Assembly: GCA_016783285.1 (NCBI GenBank)
Contig: JADHWW010000003.1
Span: 1 to 48,254, forward strand
Reading direction: 5' to 3'
Origin: Anaerolineae bacterium
Lineage (GTDB): Bacteria > Chloroflexota > Anaerolineae > B4-G1
Length of the DNA: 48,254 nt
The position numbers and the translations under genes are program-made. Below, piece after piece: positions 23,618-31,676 of the stretch. Under the pieces are notes generated by a model. That model saw nothing but the letters and a program-made list of their open reading frames with translations, was not told the origin of the DNA and did not search any database. Positions within the stretch are counted from its first letter, which is position 1. Each line of letters opens with the position of its first letter.

Positions 23618-24805
23618 ATGAGCAAATTTGAAGCACTGACCGGAAATGATGCGGTCGCTACGGCGATGCGCCAGATCAATCCCGACGTGGTGGCCGCTTA
23701 CCCCATCACGCCCCAGACTTCCACCGTACAGAAATTCGCGGACTTTGTGTCGGACGGGCTGGTGGACACGGAGTTTGTTTGCGTGGAGAGTGAGCATTCG
23801 GCGATGAGCGCCTGTGTCGGCGCGTCGGTGGCTGGGGCGCGGGTGATGACCGCCACCGCTGCCAACGGGCTGGCGCTGATGTGGGAGATCGTCTACATCG
23901 CCGCCTCCACCCGCTGCCCCATCGTGATGAGCCTGGTCAACCGGGCCCTCTCGGCCCCCATCAACATCCACTGCGACCACTCCGACGTGATGGGCATGCG
24001 AGATGCTGGCTGGATCATCCTCTTCTCCGAGAACGGCCAGGAGGCGTACGACAACATCATCCAGGCGATCCGCATCGGCGAGCATCCCGACGTGTTGCTG
24101 CCGGTGGCGGTCTGCCAGGATGGCTTCATCACCAGCCACGGGATGGAGCGAGTGGAGATTTACGAAGACGCCGAGGTGAAGGCGTTCGTAGGCACGTACC
24201 GCCCCCAGTGGTCGCTCCTGGACCTGGAGCACCCCAAGACACTCGGACCGCTCGACTTCTACGACTACTACTACGAGCACAAGCGGCAGCAGATCGAGGC
24301 GATGGAAAACGCTCAGGGGGTGATCCTGGAAGTGACGGAGGAGTTTAACAAGAAGTTCAACCGCAACTACAGCCTGTTCGAGCCCTACCGGCTAGAGGAC
24401 GCGGAGGTGGCGGTGATCGCCGTCAACTCCACTGCGGGCACGGTCAAAGTGGTCGTGGATCAACTGCGGGACGAGGGGCTGAAGGTGGGGCTGCTCAAGC
24501 CGCGCTTCTTCCGTCCCTTCCCGGCGCAGGAACTGGCAAGCGCCTTAGGTCACCTCAAGGCGGTGGTGGTGATGGATCGGTCCGTCTCCTTTGGTGCAAT
24601 GGACAACGCCGGCCCCCTGTTCCTGGAACTGGTGGCGGCGCTGACGCTCCACGGGGTACAGGTGCCGATGGCCGACTACGTCTACGGCCTGGGCGGGCGA
24701 GACATCCTGCCCCGCGAGATTGAGCAGGTCTATCGTGACGCGCTCAAGATGGCCGAGACGGGACGAGTGGAGCGTTTGGTGACGTACCTGAGCGTGCGGG
24801 AGTAA
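23618..24805 (+). CDS. porA: 2-oxoacid:ferredoxin oxidoreductase, alpha subunit
   Basis: 395 residues. AAYPITPQTSTVQKFADFV near the N-terminus is the pyrimidine-binding domain signature (domain I) of the thiamine-pyrophosphate enzyme, with VCVESEHSAMSACVGASVAGAR next. The second half is the transketolase-C-like domain II (VNSTAGTVKVVVDQLRDEG, KPRFFRPFP, VMDRSVSFGAMDNAGPLF). Together with the beta subunit it forms the active site for 2-oxoacid decarboxylation and CoA transfer. The length matches the four-subunit pyruvate type. The gene is tightly packed between delta and beta. Confidence 0.93.
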   Translation: MSKFEALTGNDAVATAMRQINPDVVAAYPITPQTSTVQKFADFVSDGLVDTEFVCVESEHSAMSACVGASVAGARVMTATAANGLALMWEIVYIAASTRCPIVMSLVNRALSAPINIHCDHSDVMGMRDAGWIILFSENGQEAYDNIIQAIRIGEHPDVLLPVAVCQDGFITSHGMERVEIYEDAEVKAFVGTYRPQWSLLDLEHPKTLGPLDFYDYYYEHKRQQIEAMENAQGVILEVTEEFNKKFNRNYSLFEPYRLEDAEVAVIAVNSTAGTVKVVVDQLRDEGLKVGLLKPRFFRPFPAQELASALGHLKAVVVMDRSVSFGAMDNAGPLFLELVAALTLHGVQVPMADYVYGLGGRDILPREIEQVYRDALKMAETGRVERLVTYLSVRE

Positions 24806-24815
24806 GGAGCGAAGA

Positions 24816-25751
24816 ATGGCGACAAAACTGACACCTAAAGAACTATCCAAGCGCCCGGAACGGCTGACACCGGGGCATCGGCTGTGCGCGGGCTGCGGCG
24901 CTTCGATCATCGTGCGACAGATGCTGGCGGCGATTGACGATCCAGTGGTCATCGCCAACGCCACCGGCTGCCTGGAGGTGGCGACGACGATCTATCCCTA
25001 CACCGCCTGGCGGGTGCCGTGGATCCATAACGCCTTCGAGAACGCCGCCTCGACTATCAGCGGCGTGGAAGCGGCCTACCGGAGCCTGGTGCGGCAGGGG
25101 AAGATCCCCGAGCAGAACGTCAAGTTCCTCGCCTTCGCCGGCGACGGGGGTACCTACGACATCGGCATCCAGGCCCTCTCCGGCGCGGTCGAGCGTGGGC
25201 ACCAGTTCCTCTACGTCTGCTACGACAACGGGGCCTACATGAACACCGGCATCCAGCGCTCCAGCGCCACCCCCTTCGGCGCGCACACCACCACCTCGCC
25301 GGCCGGCAAGGTCATCCCCGGCAAGCAGCAGTTCCGCAAGGACATGACCGCCATCATGGCCGCCCACAACATCCCCTACGTGGCCCAGGCCGCCCCCAGC
25401 AAGTGGCGCGACCTGATGCAGAAGACCCGCAAGGCGGTCAACTGCGGCGGGGCGGCCTTTATGAACGTGCTCTCCTCCTGTAACCGGGGCTGGCGGCACG
25501 GGACGGACGAGACGATCGAGCTGACCCAGTTGGCGGTGGACACCTGCTATTGGCCGCTTTACGAGGTGGAGGACGGCGAGTGGCGGCTGACTTACAAGCC
25601 GAAGGAGAAGAGACCGGTGGAGGAGTGGTTGAAGCGGCAGGGGCGCTTCCGCCACGTCTTCCGGCCGGAGAACCGGCACATGATTGACAAACTACAGGCG
25701 GAGGTGGACCTCCGCTGGGAGCGATTGTTGAGGTTATGCGGCGAGGCGTAG
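24816..25751 (+). CDS. porB: 2-oxoacid:ferredoxin oxidoreductase, beta (TPP-binding) subunit
   Basis: 311 residues. The thiamine-pyrophosphate motif is FAGDGGTYDIGIQALSGA and reaches the Asn/Gly part at YDNGAYMNTG. Cysteines in LCAGCGAS, ATGCLEV and SSCNRGW are the ligands of the proximal [4Fe-4S] cluster. The C-terminus (PVEEWLKRQGRFRHVF) is typical of pyruvate-type beta subunits. It is the last gene of the operon and is followed by a strong terminator hairpin. The start has AAGGAGCGAAG upstream. Confidence 0.93.
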   Translation: MATKLTPKELSKRPERLTPGHRLCAGCGASIIVRQMLAAIDDPVVIANATGCLEVATTIYPYTAWRVPWIHNAFENAASTISGVEAAYRSLVRQGKIPEQNVKFLAFAGDGGTYDIGIQALSGAVERGHQFLYVCYDNGAYMNTGIQRSSATPFGAHTTTSPAGKVIPGKQQFRKDMTAIMAAHNIPYVAQAAPSKWRDLMQKTRKAVNCGGAAFMNVLSSCNRGWRHGTDETIELTQLAVDTCYWPLYEVEDGEWRLTYKPKEKRPVEEWLKRQGRFRHVFRPENRHMIDKLQAEVDLRWERLLRLCGEA

Positions 25752-25770
25752 TCCTCACCGAAAGGAGGAC

Positions 25771-25815
25771 GGCCGCCCCGTGGCCCTTTATGGGTCACGG
25801 GGTGGCCTGTTTTTA
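25771..25815 (+). terminator. Terminator of the oxidoreductase operon
   Basis: A 16-bp stem (25771-25786 with 25792-25807, two G-U pairs) with a 5-base loop, followed by TGTTTTT. It lies 20 bases after the beta-subunit stop. Confidence 0.75.
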
Positions 25816-25830
25816 CAGGCCATTTGGACG

Positions 25831-25864
25831 AAGCAAAAGGGCTGTCCACGTGTTGGACAGCCCT
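25831..25864 (-). terminator. Terminator of the ECF transporter operon
   Basis: A perfect 11-bp stem AGGGCTGTCCA (25838-25848) and TGGACAGCCCT (25854-25864) with a 5-base loop. On the minus strand it is followed by TTTTGCTT. It lies 27 bases beyond the ecfT stop and faces the terminator of the convergent oxidoreductase operon. Confidence 0.75.
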
Positions 25865-25890
25865 CTGTGCGTCTCCGCCGAAGAGAGACT

Positions 25891-26769
25891 TCAGCCCGTG
25901 GCCAGGCGCATCAACACCTCCGGCACCCACAACTTGCCAATTTCCATAAAGGCCAGAACGGTCGAGCCGACGAAGAGCAGCACGCCGGCTGCGATGAGCA
26001 CCTTGTCAGCGCGGCGATAGGTGAGGCGGTGCACCCACGTGCGCGGCCCAATCCCAAAAGCCCGTAGGTCCATCGCGTCAATGATGTCCTCCGCGCCGAC
26101 GATAGCATTGATGGTCACCGGCACCAGCAGCGGCGCTAGTTTGCGAATCTGGGCCACGATACCGCCTGACAGTTTCTCCACTTCGTAGCCCCTGGCTCGT
26201 TGTGAATCAAGCGTGATGCTGAAATCGCGCCCCAGCGTAGGCACAAAACGAAAGGCCAGGTCCATGGCGTAGGCGAACTTGTCGGGCAGGCCCAATCTCC
26301 GGAATATGACGCCGTAGAGACTGGGATTCACTGTATAGGGAATGGTGATGGCCATGATCGTAATGGCATACATCCGGATGACCTGGCTGAGGGCAAAGAT
26401 GGTCTTTTCGGCGGTGATGCTCAGGGAGATCTGCCACCCGACGATAGGGAGGGTGAGAGGTCCCAGGCGACGGATGAGATGTTCTTCGTGATAGGCGTAC
26501 TCCACGCCGCCTCTCCCGGTGAAGAACGTCAGGATGGTCATGAAGAGGATGATGAAGCTGACGAGAATCCACGCCCGGCGTGTTTCGCGCCAGGTGAGCC
26601 TGGCGAGCGCGTACTGAAGCACCGCTATGCCCAGGAAGAGGAGCATGATGCGCAGGTCCCAGAATTGGATGATGGAGAAGAGCATAGCCAGCATGAAGAT
26701 GATCCGCGCACGGGGATCCAGGCGCTGGATGATGGTATCCCGTTCGCGATAACGCCAGGCGATCAGCAT
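25891..26769 (-). CDS. ecfT: ECF transporter T component (EcfT)
   Basis: 292 residues with several hydrophobic helices (about residues 23-75, 105-135 and a C-terminal one near 260-280). It carries the coupling-helix Ala-Arg-Gly motif (SQRARGYEVEKL) and the second, degenerate one (DLRAFGIGPRT), which contact the ATPase. The T component joins the substrate-binding S component to the ATPase pair in energy-coupling-factor vitamin/metal importers. It is the last gene of an A-S-T operon. A 103-bp inverted repeat separates it from the S gene. The ribosome site is weak (GAGAG). Confidence 0.88.
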   Translation of the reverse strand: MLIAWRYRERDTIIQRLDPRARIIFMLAMLFSIIQFWDLRIMLLFLGIAVLQYALARLTWRETRRAWILVSFIILFMTILTFFTGRGGVEYAYHEEHLIRRLGPLTLPIVGWQISLSITAEKTIFALSQVIRMYAITIMAITIPYTVNPSLYGVIFRRLGLPDKFAYAMDLAFRFVPTLGRDFSITLDSQRARGYEVEKLSGGIVAQIRKLAPLLVPVTINAIVGAEDIIDAMDLRAFGIGPRTWVHRLTYRRADKVLIAAGVLLFVGSTVLAFMEIGKLWVPEVLMRLATG

Positions 26770-26783
26770 TTCATCGCTCTCTT

Positions 26784-26886
26784 GTGGGGGCGAGGCATTC
26801 CTGTTACCAGGTTATTGGGCCAGGACATTGATCGGGCCAAGAGCATTTGTATAGCGTGGTCTTTCTGTGGAATGCCTCGCCCCTAC
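26784..26886. repeat. 103-bp inverted-repeat element (GGGGCGAGGCATTCC arms)
   Basis: The arms at 26784-26801 and 26869-26886 match at 17 of 18 bases (G[TA]GGGGCGAGGCATTCC inward). The interior of about 67 bases has no coding sense. It fills the gap between the ecfS and ecfT genes and ends one base from the ecfS stop. It shares the GGGGCGAGG core with the palindrome at 1193-1217. It could be a non-autonomous mobile element, although I see no target duplication, and as RNA it would fold into a long hairpin within the operon mRNA. Confidence 0.68.
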
Positions 26887-26887
26887 G

Positions 26888-27793
26888 CTACCGACCTGTG
26901 CGGGCCTGAATAGCCTGGTAAGCGGCCAGCAGGATGGGGGTGAGGATCATCGAGTTGAGAATGTTGGGGCCGGCGGCCGGCGCAAACTCGCCGATGATGG
27001 CCGTGGCAAAGCTGTAGCCGTTTATCCAGATGTCGGATATAGCGGCGAAGCCGATGCCGACGATGATGCCCAACGTCCCCCATAGGTTGACGGCTGCCAG
27101 GTCCACGCTAGCCCTCTCCAGCACAAAGCGGCCGACAATCACCACGACACCCCCGATGATGAAGGCCCAGGCCCAGAAGGAGAAGTCCTCGATCTCGCCT
27201 GTCCACGGCCCGGGCACCTGGGGGTTGAGGAAGACCAGGACTGCCGTAATGATGATGAGCACGGCTACCAGGCCAGTCAGGAAATTGAGGCTGCGCTTCT
27301 TGTCGGCGAAGAGCATCACCAGGCCGGGCACCATCCCCATCAGTCCGTTGGCTATGTCCCAGGCCGGGTACACACCCCAGCCGGTGATGAAGTCACCGAG
27401 GATGTTGCCCACAGCACCGGTGAAGAAGCCGACCACCGGTCCAAAGGCATAGCCGAAGAAGATGGGGATGCATACGGACGGACGCAGCGCCACCTGGCTG
27501 ACGGACGGCATGGGTATCGTGTTGAAGATGTAGTTGAAGATGCCGTACAGCGCTGCGCCGATAGCCATGTACACCACCTGGCGGGTGCCAACCTCCCAGG
27601 CGTCGCTTTGCGCCGTGGCGAGATAGACGACGAAGACGCCGATCATGCCGATGGCAGTGACACCTATCGGTGCTATGCCCTGAATTTTGTCGCCGCTGGT
27701 CAACACGCTGGCCAGAATCATTAACAGGACGAAGACGACCAGCACCACGAGCCAGAGGATGGCCCGATTCTTTGTGAAGCCCTCTGTAGTCAT
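26888..27793 (-). CDS. ECF transporter S component (substrate-specific membrane protein)
   Basis: 301 residues starting MTTEGFTKNRAILW; the ATG at 27793 has AAAGGAGGCAG upstream. About eight hydrophobic segments are visible. The central part (VALRPSVCIPIFFGYAFGPVVGFFTGAVGNILGDFITG) is the typical S-component fold with Gly-rich helices and an acidic residue. The substrate cannot be read from the sequence. The length exceeds the usual 180-200 residues, owing to an extra C-terminal set of helices. It lies between the ATPase and T-component genes, which supports the assignment. No vitamin riboswitch is seen upstream (27794-27928). Confidence 0.75.
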   Translation of the reverse strand: MTTEGFTKNRAILWLVVLVVFVLLMILASVLTSGDKIQGIAPIGVTAIGMIGVFVVYLATAQSDAWEVGTRQVVYMAIGAALYGIFNYIFNTIPMPSVSQVALRPSVCIPIFFGYAFGPVVGFFTGAVGNILGDFITGWGVYPAWDIANGLMGMVPGLVMLFADKKRSLNFLTGLVAVLIIITAVLVFLNPQVPGPWTGEIEDFSFWAWAFIIGGVVVIVGRFVLERASVDLAAVNLWGTLGIIVGIGFAAISDIWINGYSFATAIIGEFAPAAGPNILNSMILTPILLAAYQAIQARTGR

Positions 27794-27928
27794 TTCTGCC
27801 TCCTTTCTTTTCTTTACGATTTCCGATCTCTGTATAGGATGAAGCGTTGGCAATCAGTTGACTAGCCCTGCACATCACCTCCTTCTCTTTCGATACATGC
27901 ACGATATATGCAAAAGACCTCCGATCTC

Positions 27929-29608
27929 TTACAACACCGGCGCATCCGGTTCGGTTCGCGTCGCTTGGGGGGCACCCGCGACAATATGGGCCAGCGCTTC
28001 GGCCGACATAAAGCGCCCTGTCCTGGGCAGATGTTCCAGGTTGGCAGCCAGCAACGAGGTCAGCACCAGGCGGCAGTGACGCAGCAGATCGGGGTCGGCC
28101 AACACCTCAGCCGGCGGACCGTCCCCGGCGACCCGCCCATCGTGCATCAGAATGACCCGGCTGGCGTAGCAGATCGCCAGGTCGAGGTCGTGGGTGATGA
28201 AGAGGATGGCCTCAAAGCCCGGCATCTGAAGGATAGAATCCATAAAGGTCATGTAGTTCCAGTAATCTTGACCAGCGGTAGGCTCGTCCATCACCAGAAT
28301 CTTGGAGCGCATCGCCAGGATGGCCGCGATACTGACCCGCTTCTGTTGTCCGAAGGAAAGCGCCAGCGGGGGGTAGTCCTCCAATCCCTCCAGGTTGACG
28401 ATCTCCACTGCCCGGACTACCCCTTCTGTGATATCTCCCTGATCGTGGCCCAGGTTCTTGGGACCGAAGGCCAGTTCCTCCCGCACGGTCGGCGCGAAGA
28501 GCATGTGGCTGGGACTCTGGAAGACGTAGCCCAGCGTATGGGCGATCTGAGCGACGCTCATCTCCCTGGTGTCACGCCCTTCGACCGAGACTCTGCCCCG
28601 GCGCGGCTTCAGCAGACCGATGGCGTGTTTGACCAGCGTGGTCTTTCCAGCGCCGTTGGGGCCGAGAAGCGCGATGACGTCGCCCCGGCGGATGGTCAGG
28701 TTGACGTCGCGAATGACTGTTGGCCCATCCGACCCGTAGGCGAAGGAGACGTTCTCGAACGTCACCAGAGGTTCACGACCGTTCGGCCCGTTTACCTTGA
28801 GGGCTGGCTCAAAGGTAGGAGGCGGGTCGCTGGCAGCGCGCTGAATCACGATGGGCGCAGGCATCTTAACCTGCCGGTAATCCACCACCTCCGCCAGGCC
28901 ACCCGGCAGGCCGCAGTAGGTGATCTTACCCTCTTGCATAAAAAGCACTCGATCCGGGCGGATGCCAAGTACGTCTTCAACACGATGCTCGACGAGGACG
29001 ATACTGACCCCCTCATCAGCCAGGCGGCGGAAAAGGGCCAGGGCCTCCTGGGCGCTGGCGGGGTCGAGGCTGGCCAGAGGCTCGTCGAGCAGAAGGATGC
29101 TGGGGTGCATGGCCAGTACACCTGAGAGAGCGATCTTCTGCTTCTCACCGCCGGAGAGGTAAAAGGTCTCCCGGTCACGCAGGTGGGAGATGCCCAAATA
29201 GTCGAGGGTCTCATCCACCCGCTGCAGAATCTCCTCGCGAGGCAGCCCTAGATTCTCCAGCCCGAAGGCCACCTCGGCGGAAACGTGAGCGCCCAAAATC
29301 TGCCGCTCCGGGTCTTGCAGCACCGTGCCGACAATCTGCGAGATGCGCGACAGAGGAAACTCTGTTATGTCCTGGCCATAGAGGAGCACTCGCCCGCCCA
29401 GTTCCCCTTTGTAACTGCGTGGGATGAGGCCGTTGATGCAACGTATGAGCGTCGTCTTGCCACACCCGCTGGCACCAGCGATGAGGAGCAGTTCGCCGCG
29501 CTCCAGTGTGAACGAGACATCACGGAGTGCCGGTTCGGGGCGAGCCCGATACCGAAAGGTGAGCCCTTCGACCACCAGCGGGGGAGCGGTGTCCTGATGA
29601 CTAGACAA
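27929..29608 (-). CDS. ECF transporter ATPase with two fused ATP-binding domains
   Basis: About 559 residues. Domain 1 has Walker A GASGCGKTT, Q-loop VLQDPERQ, signature LSGGEKQK and Walker B ILLLDEPLASLDP. Domain 2 has GPNGAGKTT, VFQSPSHMLF, a modified signature LSFGQQKR and ILVMDEPTAGQD. Both show the acidic/Q-helix style of ECF ATPases, so one chain replaces the usual EcfA1/EcfA2 pair. No in-frame ATG exists near the domain start. I use the TTG at 29606-29608 (GGGAAAGAG upstream); the frame is open further to 29731. It energises the importer formed with the S and T components. Its promoter is at 29663-29692. Confidence 0.92.
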   Translation of the reverse strand: MSSHQDTAPPLVVEGLTFRYRARPEPALRDVSFTLERGELLLIAGASGCGKTTLIRCINGLIPRSYKGELGGRVLLYGQDITEFPLSRISQIVGTVLQDPERQILGAHVSAEVAFGLENLGLPREEILQRVDETLDYLGISHLRDRETFYLSGGEKQKIALSGVLAMHPSILLLDEPLASLDPASAQEALALFRRLADEGVSIVLVEHRVEDVLGIRPDRVLFMQEGKITYCGLPGGLAEVVDYRQVKMPAPIVIQRAASDPPPTFEPALKVNGPNGREPLVTFENVSFAYGSDGPTVIRDVNLTIRRGDVIALLGPNGAGKTTLVKHAIGLLKPRRGRVSVEGRDTREMSVAQIAHTLGYVFQSPSHMLFAPTVREELAFGPKNLGHDQGDITEGVVRAVEIVNLEGLEDYPPLALSFGQQKRVSIAAILAMRSKILVMDEPTAGQDYWNYMTFMDSILQMPGFEAILFITHDLDLAICYASRVILMHDGRVAGDGPPAEVLADPDLLRHCRLVLTSLLAANLEHLPRTGRFMSAEALAHIVAGAPQATRTEPDAPVL

Positions 29609-29662
29609 GGTATCTCTTTCCCGTATAGAATAACCCCAGCAGGCCGGAACCGTTTCGAGTCT

Positions 29663-29692
29663 ATTATAGCGCAGATATGGCAAATCTACCAA
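29663..29692 (-). promoter_or_regulatory. Promoter of the ECF transporter operon
   Basis: Minus strand: TTGGTA (29687-29692), an 18-base spacer and TATAAT (29663-29668). The predicted start is about 48 bases before the TTG start codon of the ATPase gene. Confidence 0.6.
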
Positions 29693-29748
29693 ATGGGCCC
29701 CGCAAGCAACCCCCGCAGCAATTGTCCCCAACGTGTTTCCCGTTAGTG

Positions 29749-29777
29749 TTGACCATCTTCCATGCTTGTGCTATCAT
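29749..29777 (+). promoter_or_regulatory. Promoter of the toxin-antitoxin pair
   Basis: TTGACC (29749-29754), a 17-base spacer and TATCAT (29772-29777). The leader of about 98 bases contains a 25-codon open frame (29801-29878, starting MAILAQLDDESL) that ends 3 bases before the antitoxin ATG, in the same frame. Confidence 0.62.
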
Positions 29778-29881
29778 GGCAGCCCAGAGGACCGACGCTG
29801 ATGGCCATCCTTGCTCAGTTGGATGATGAATCTTTGACGTGGATAGAAACATGCTCTGACAACCCTGTTTGGAGATGAACT

Positions 29882-30103
29882 ATGAACGTAAGAGTGGCCG
29901 AATTGACAGTGAATGAGTTGGAACGGATCATCCAAGAGGCAGTGGAACAGAAGCTATCGGAGATGCTTGGCGATCCCGATGAAGGGTTGGAGTTGCGTGA
30001 GGAAATCAGGGATAGACTCCGACGCTCCTTAGACGCGGAACGCCGTGGAGCCAAGGGCATCCCCGCTCAGGAGGTTGCCGCTCAACTTGGCCTGGAGTGG
30101 TAA
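29882..30103 (+). CDS. Antitoxin of a type II toxin-antitoxin pair
   Basis: 73 residues, acidic and mostly helical (LTVNELERIIQEAVEQKLSEML ... REEIRDRLRRSL, read in segments), ending with a likely toxin-binding tail (GIPAQEVAAQLGLEW). GGAG lies seven bases upstream of the ATG. The stop codon is one base before the toxin GTG. Gene order and size match RelB/ParD-like antitoxins, but the family is divergent and I name it mainly from its neighbour. It should neutralise the toxin and may bind the upstream promoter. The toxin-antitoxin pair appears less GC-rich than the surrounding genes. Confidence 0.7.
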   Translation: MNVRVAELTVNELERIIQEAVEQKLSEMLGDPDEGLELREEIRDRLRRSLDAERRGAKGIPAQEVAAQLGLEW

Positions 30104-30104
30104 C

Positions 30105-30368
30105 GTGTACGACCTTGAGTGGATGCCTGGGGCCAGGGATGACTTGGCTGCCCTAGACGAACCCATAGCCCAACGAATTCTCAACAAGCTCCGTTGGCTG
30201 GCAGAGAATCTCGATGTAATAACACCAGAACCGCTCACTGGCGAGTGGAAAGGCTTGTTCAAGCTGCGGATTGGCAACTATCGAGCTCTTTACACTGTCA
30301 ACCGGGCCGAACGGCGACTCACAGTCCATCTCATCAGGCACCGCCGTGAGGTGTACAAGACGCGGTAG
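30105..30368 (+). CDS. RelE/ParE-family toxin
   Basis: 87 residues from a GTG at 30105. The RelE fold is seen in VYDLEWMPGARDDLAALDEPIAQRI (in two parts), then WLAENLDVITPEPLTGEWKGLFKLRIGNYRALY (segments) and VHLIRHRREVYK. The conserved pattern L.GeWKGLFKLRIGNYRALY, with the C-terminal HRREVY, is typical of RelE-type mRNA interferases. It should cut mRNA at the ribosome when the antitoxin is degraded. A ParE-type gyrase poison is the alternative. The start codon is one base after the antitoxin stop, so translation is coupled. Confidence 0.85.
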   Translation: MYDLEWMPGARDDLAALDEPIAQRILNKLRWLAENLDVITPEPLTGEWKGLFKLRIGNYRALYTVNRAERRLTVHLIRHRREVYKTR

Positions 30369-30470
30369 GAACAGACCGAGCCTTGCTCGGCCTCCAGCAA
30401 TTCCATGCCGGCCACCCGGTCCTATGCCACGACGGATGATATTACCTAGAACGTCTCAAACACTGATGCC

Positions 30471-31631
30471 ATGACCACTGAACCCGAACGTTTCCAAACA
30501 GACCGCGTGCTCACTGTCTCCGTCGGGCACGCGGTGCACGACACCTACACCGCCTTCCTGGCCCCTCTCCTGCCAGTCTTCATCGCCAACCTGTCCCTAT
30601 CCAGGACCGATGCCGGGCTGCTGACGGTTTTTATGCAGGGGCCATCGCTGTTTCAGCCTCTCATCGGCCACCTGGCCGACCGCGTCAGCCTGCGCTACTT
30701 CGTCATTCTGGCCCCCGCGGTGACCTCCGTGATGATGAGTCTGCTGGGTGTGGCGCCGGGCTACTTCGTGCTGGCCCTTTTCCTGGTGGTGGTCGGCGCC
30801 AGTTCCGCCAGCCTGCACGCCGTGGGACCGGTGATGGCCGGCAATCTTTCGGGGCGCAGCCTGGGCCGGGGTATGAGCTTCTGGATGGTCGGCGGTGAGT
30901 TGGGCCGTACGCTGGGGCCGATCATGATCGTCAGTGCTATCCGGCTTCTGACCCTGGAGGGCACACCCTGGCTGATGATCGGCGGCCTCCTGGCCTCGGC
31001 CATCCTCTACGTCCGGCTCAAGGACGTGCCGGGGCGGCCCCCAAACGCTGGTCAAGGGCTCCCCTGGCGGCAGGCGCTGCGGAGCATGGGACCGCTCCTG
31101 TTCCCGCTGGCGGGTATCATCGTGGCGCGCTCCTTCATGAACGCGGCGTTGACCACCTACCTGCCCACCTTCCTGAGCGAGGAGGGCGCCGATCTCTGGC
31201 TTGCCGGTGTTTCCCTCTCGGTGTTGGAGGCGGCGGGCGTGGTAGGCGCGCTGCTGGGGGGCACGATGAGCGACCGGCTGGGCCGCCGGCCGGTTCTCTT
31301 CATCTCTATGCTGGTGACGCCGCTCTTTATGTTCGTCTTCCTGGCAACCACGGGTTGGGGCCAGTTTCCCCTCCTGCTGGTGCTGGGCTTCACCTCGCTG
31401 TCCGTCACCCCGGTCGTCATGGCCCTGGTGCAAGAGAGTTTCCCCGAGAACCGGGCGCTGGCCAACGGCGTCTACATGGCCCTGAGTTTTACCCTCCGCT
31501 CAGGAGTCGTGGTGGCGTTGGGAGCGCTGGGGGACCTTTTCGGGCTGCGTATGGCGTTCACTGCCAGCGCCGTCATCACGCTGCTGGGCCTGCCCCTCAT
31601 CTTTCTGTTGCCGGGTGGGACGCAGGATTAG
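30471..31631 (+). CDS. Major facilitator superfamily exporter (fosmidomycin-resistance-like)
   Basis: 386 residues with twelve predicted membrane helices. The N-terminus (VSVGHAVHDTYTAFLAPLLPVF) and the loop GHLADRVSLRYF resemble the Fsr/fosmidomycin-resistance branch. The cytoplasmic loop between helices 8 and 9 carries GGTMSDRLGRRPVLF, the classical MFS signature. It is probably a proton-driven exporter of a small organic compound. The substrate is unknown. No clear Shine-Dalgarno sequence is seen. The downstream MalY-like gene begins 45 bases later and may be on the same transcript. Confidence 0.9.
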   Translation: MTTEPERFQTDRVLTVSVGHAVHDTYTAFLAPLLPVFIANLSLSRTDAGLLTVFMQGPSLFQPLIGHLADRVSLRYFVILAPAVTSVMMSLLGVAPGYFVLALFLVVVGASSASLHAVGPVMAGNLSGRSLGRGMSFWMVGGELGRTLGPIMIVSAIRLLTLEGTPWLMIGGLLASAILYVRLKDVPGRPPNAGQGLPWRQALRSMGPLLFPLAGIIVARSFMNAALTTYLPTFLSEEGADLWLAGVSLSVLEAAGVVGALLGGTMSDRLGRRPVLFISMLVTPLFMFVFLATTGWGQFPLLLVLGFTSLSVTPVVMALVQESFPENRALANGVYMALSFTLRSGVVVALGALGDLFGLRMAFTASAVITLLGLPLIFLLPGGTQD

Positions 31632-31676
31632 CAGTGGGACAATTTGGCAAATTGTCTTACCTCTTGGAGACAGATT

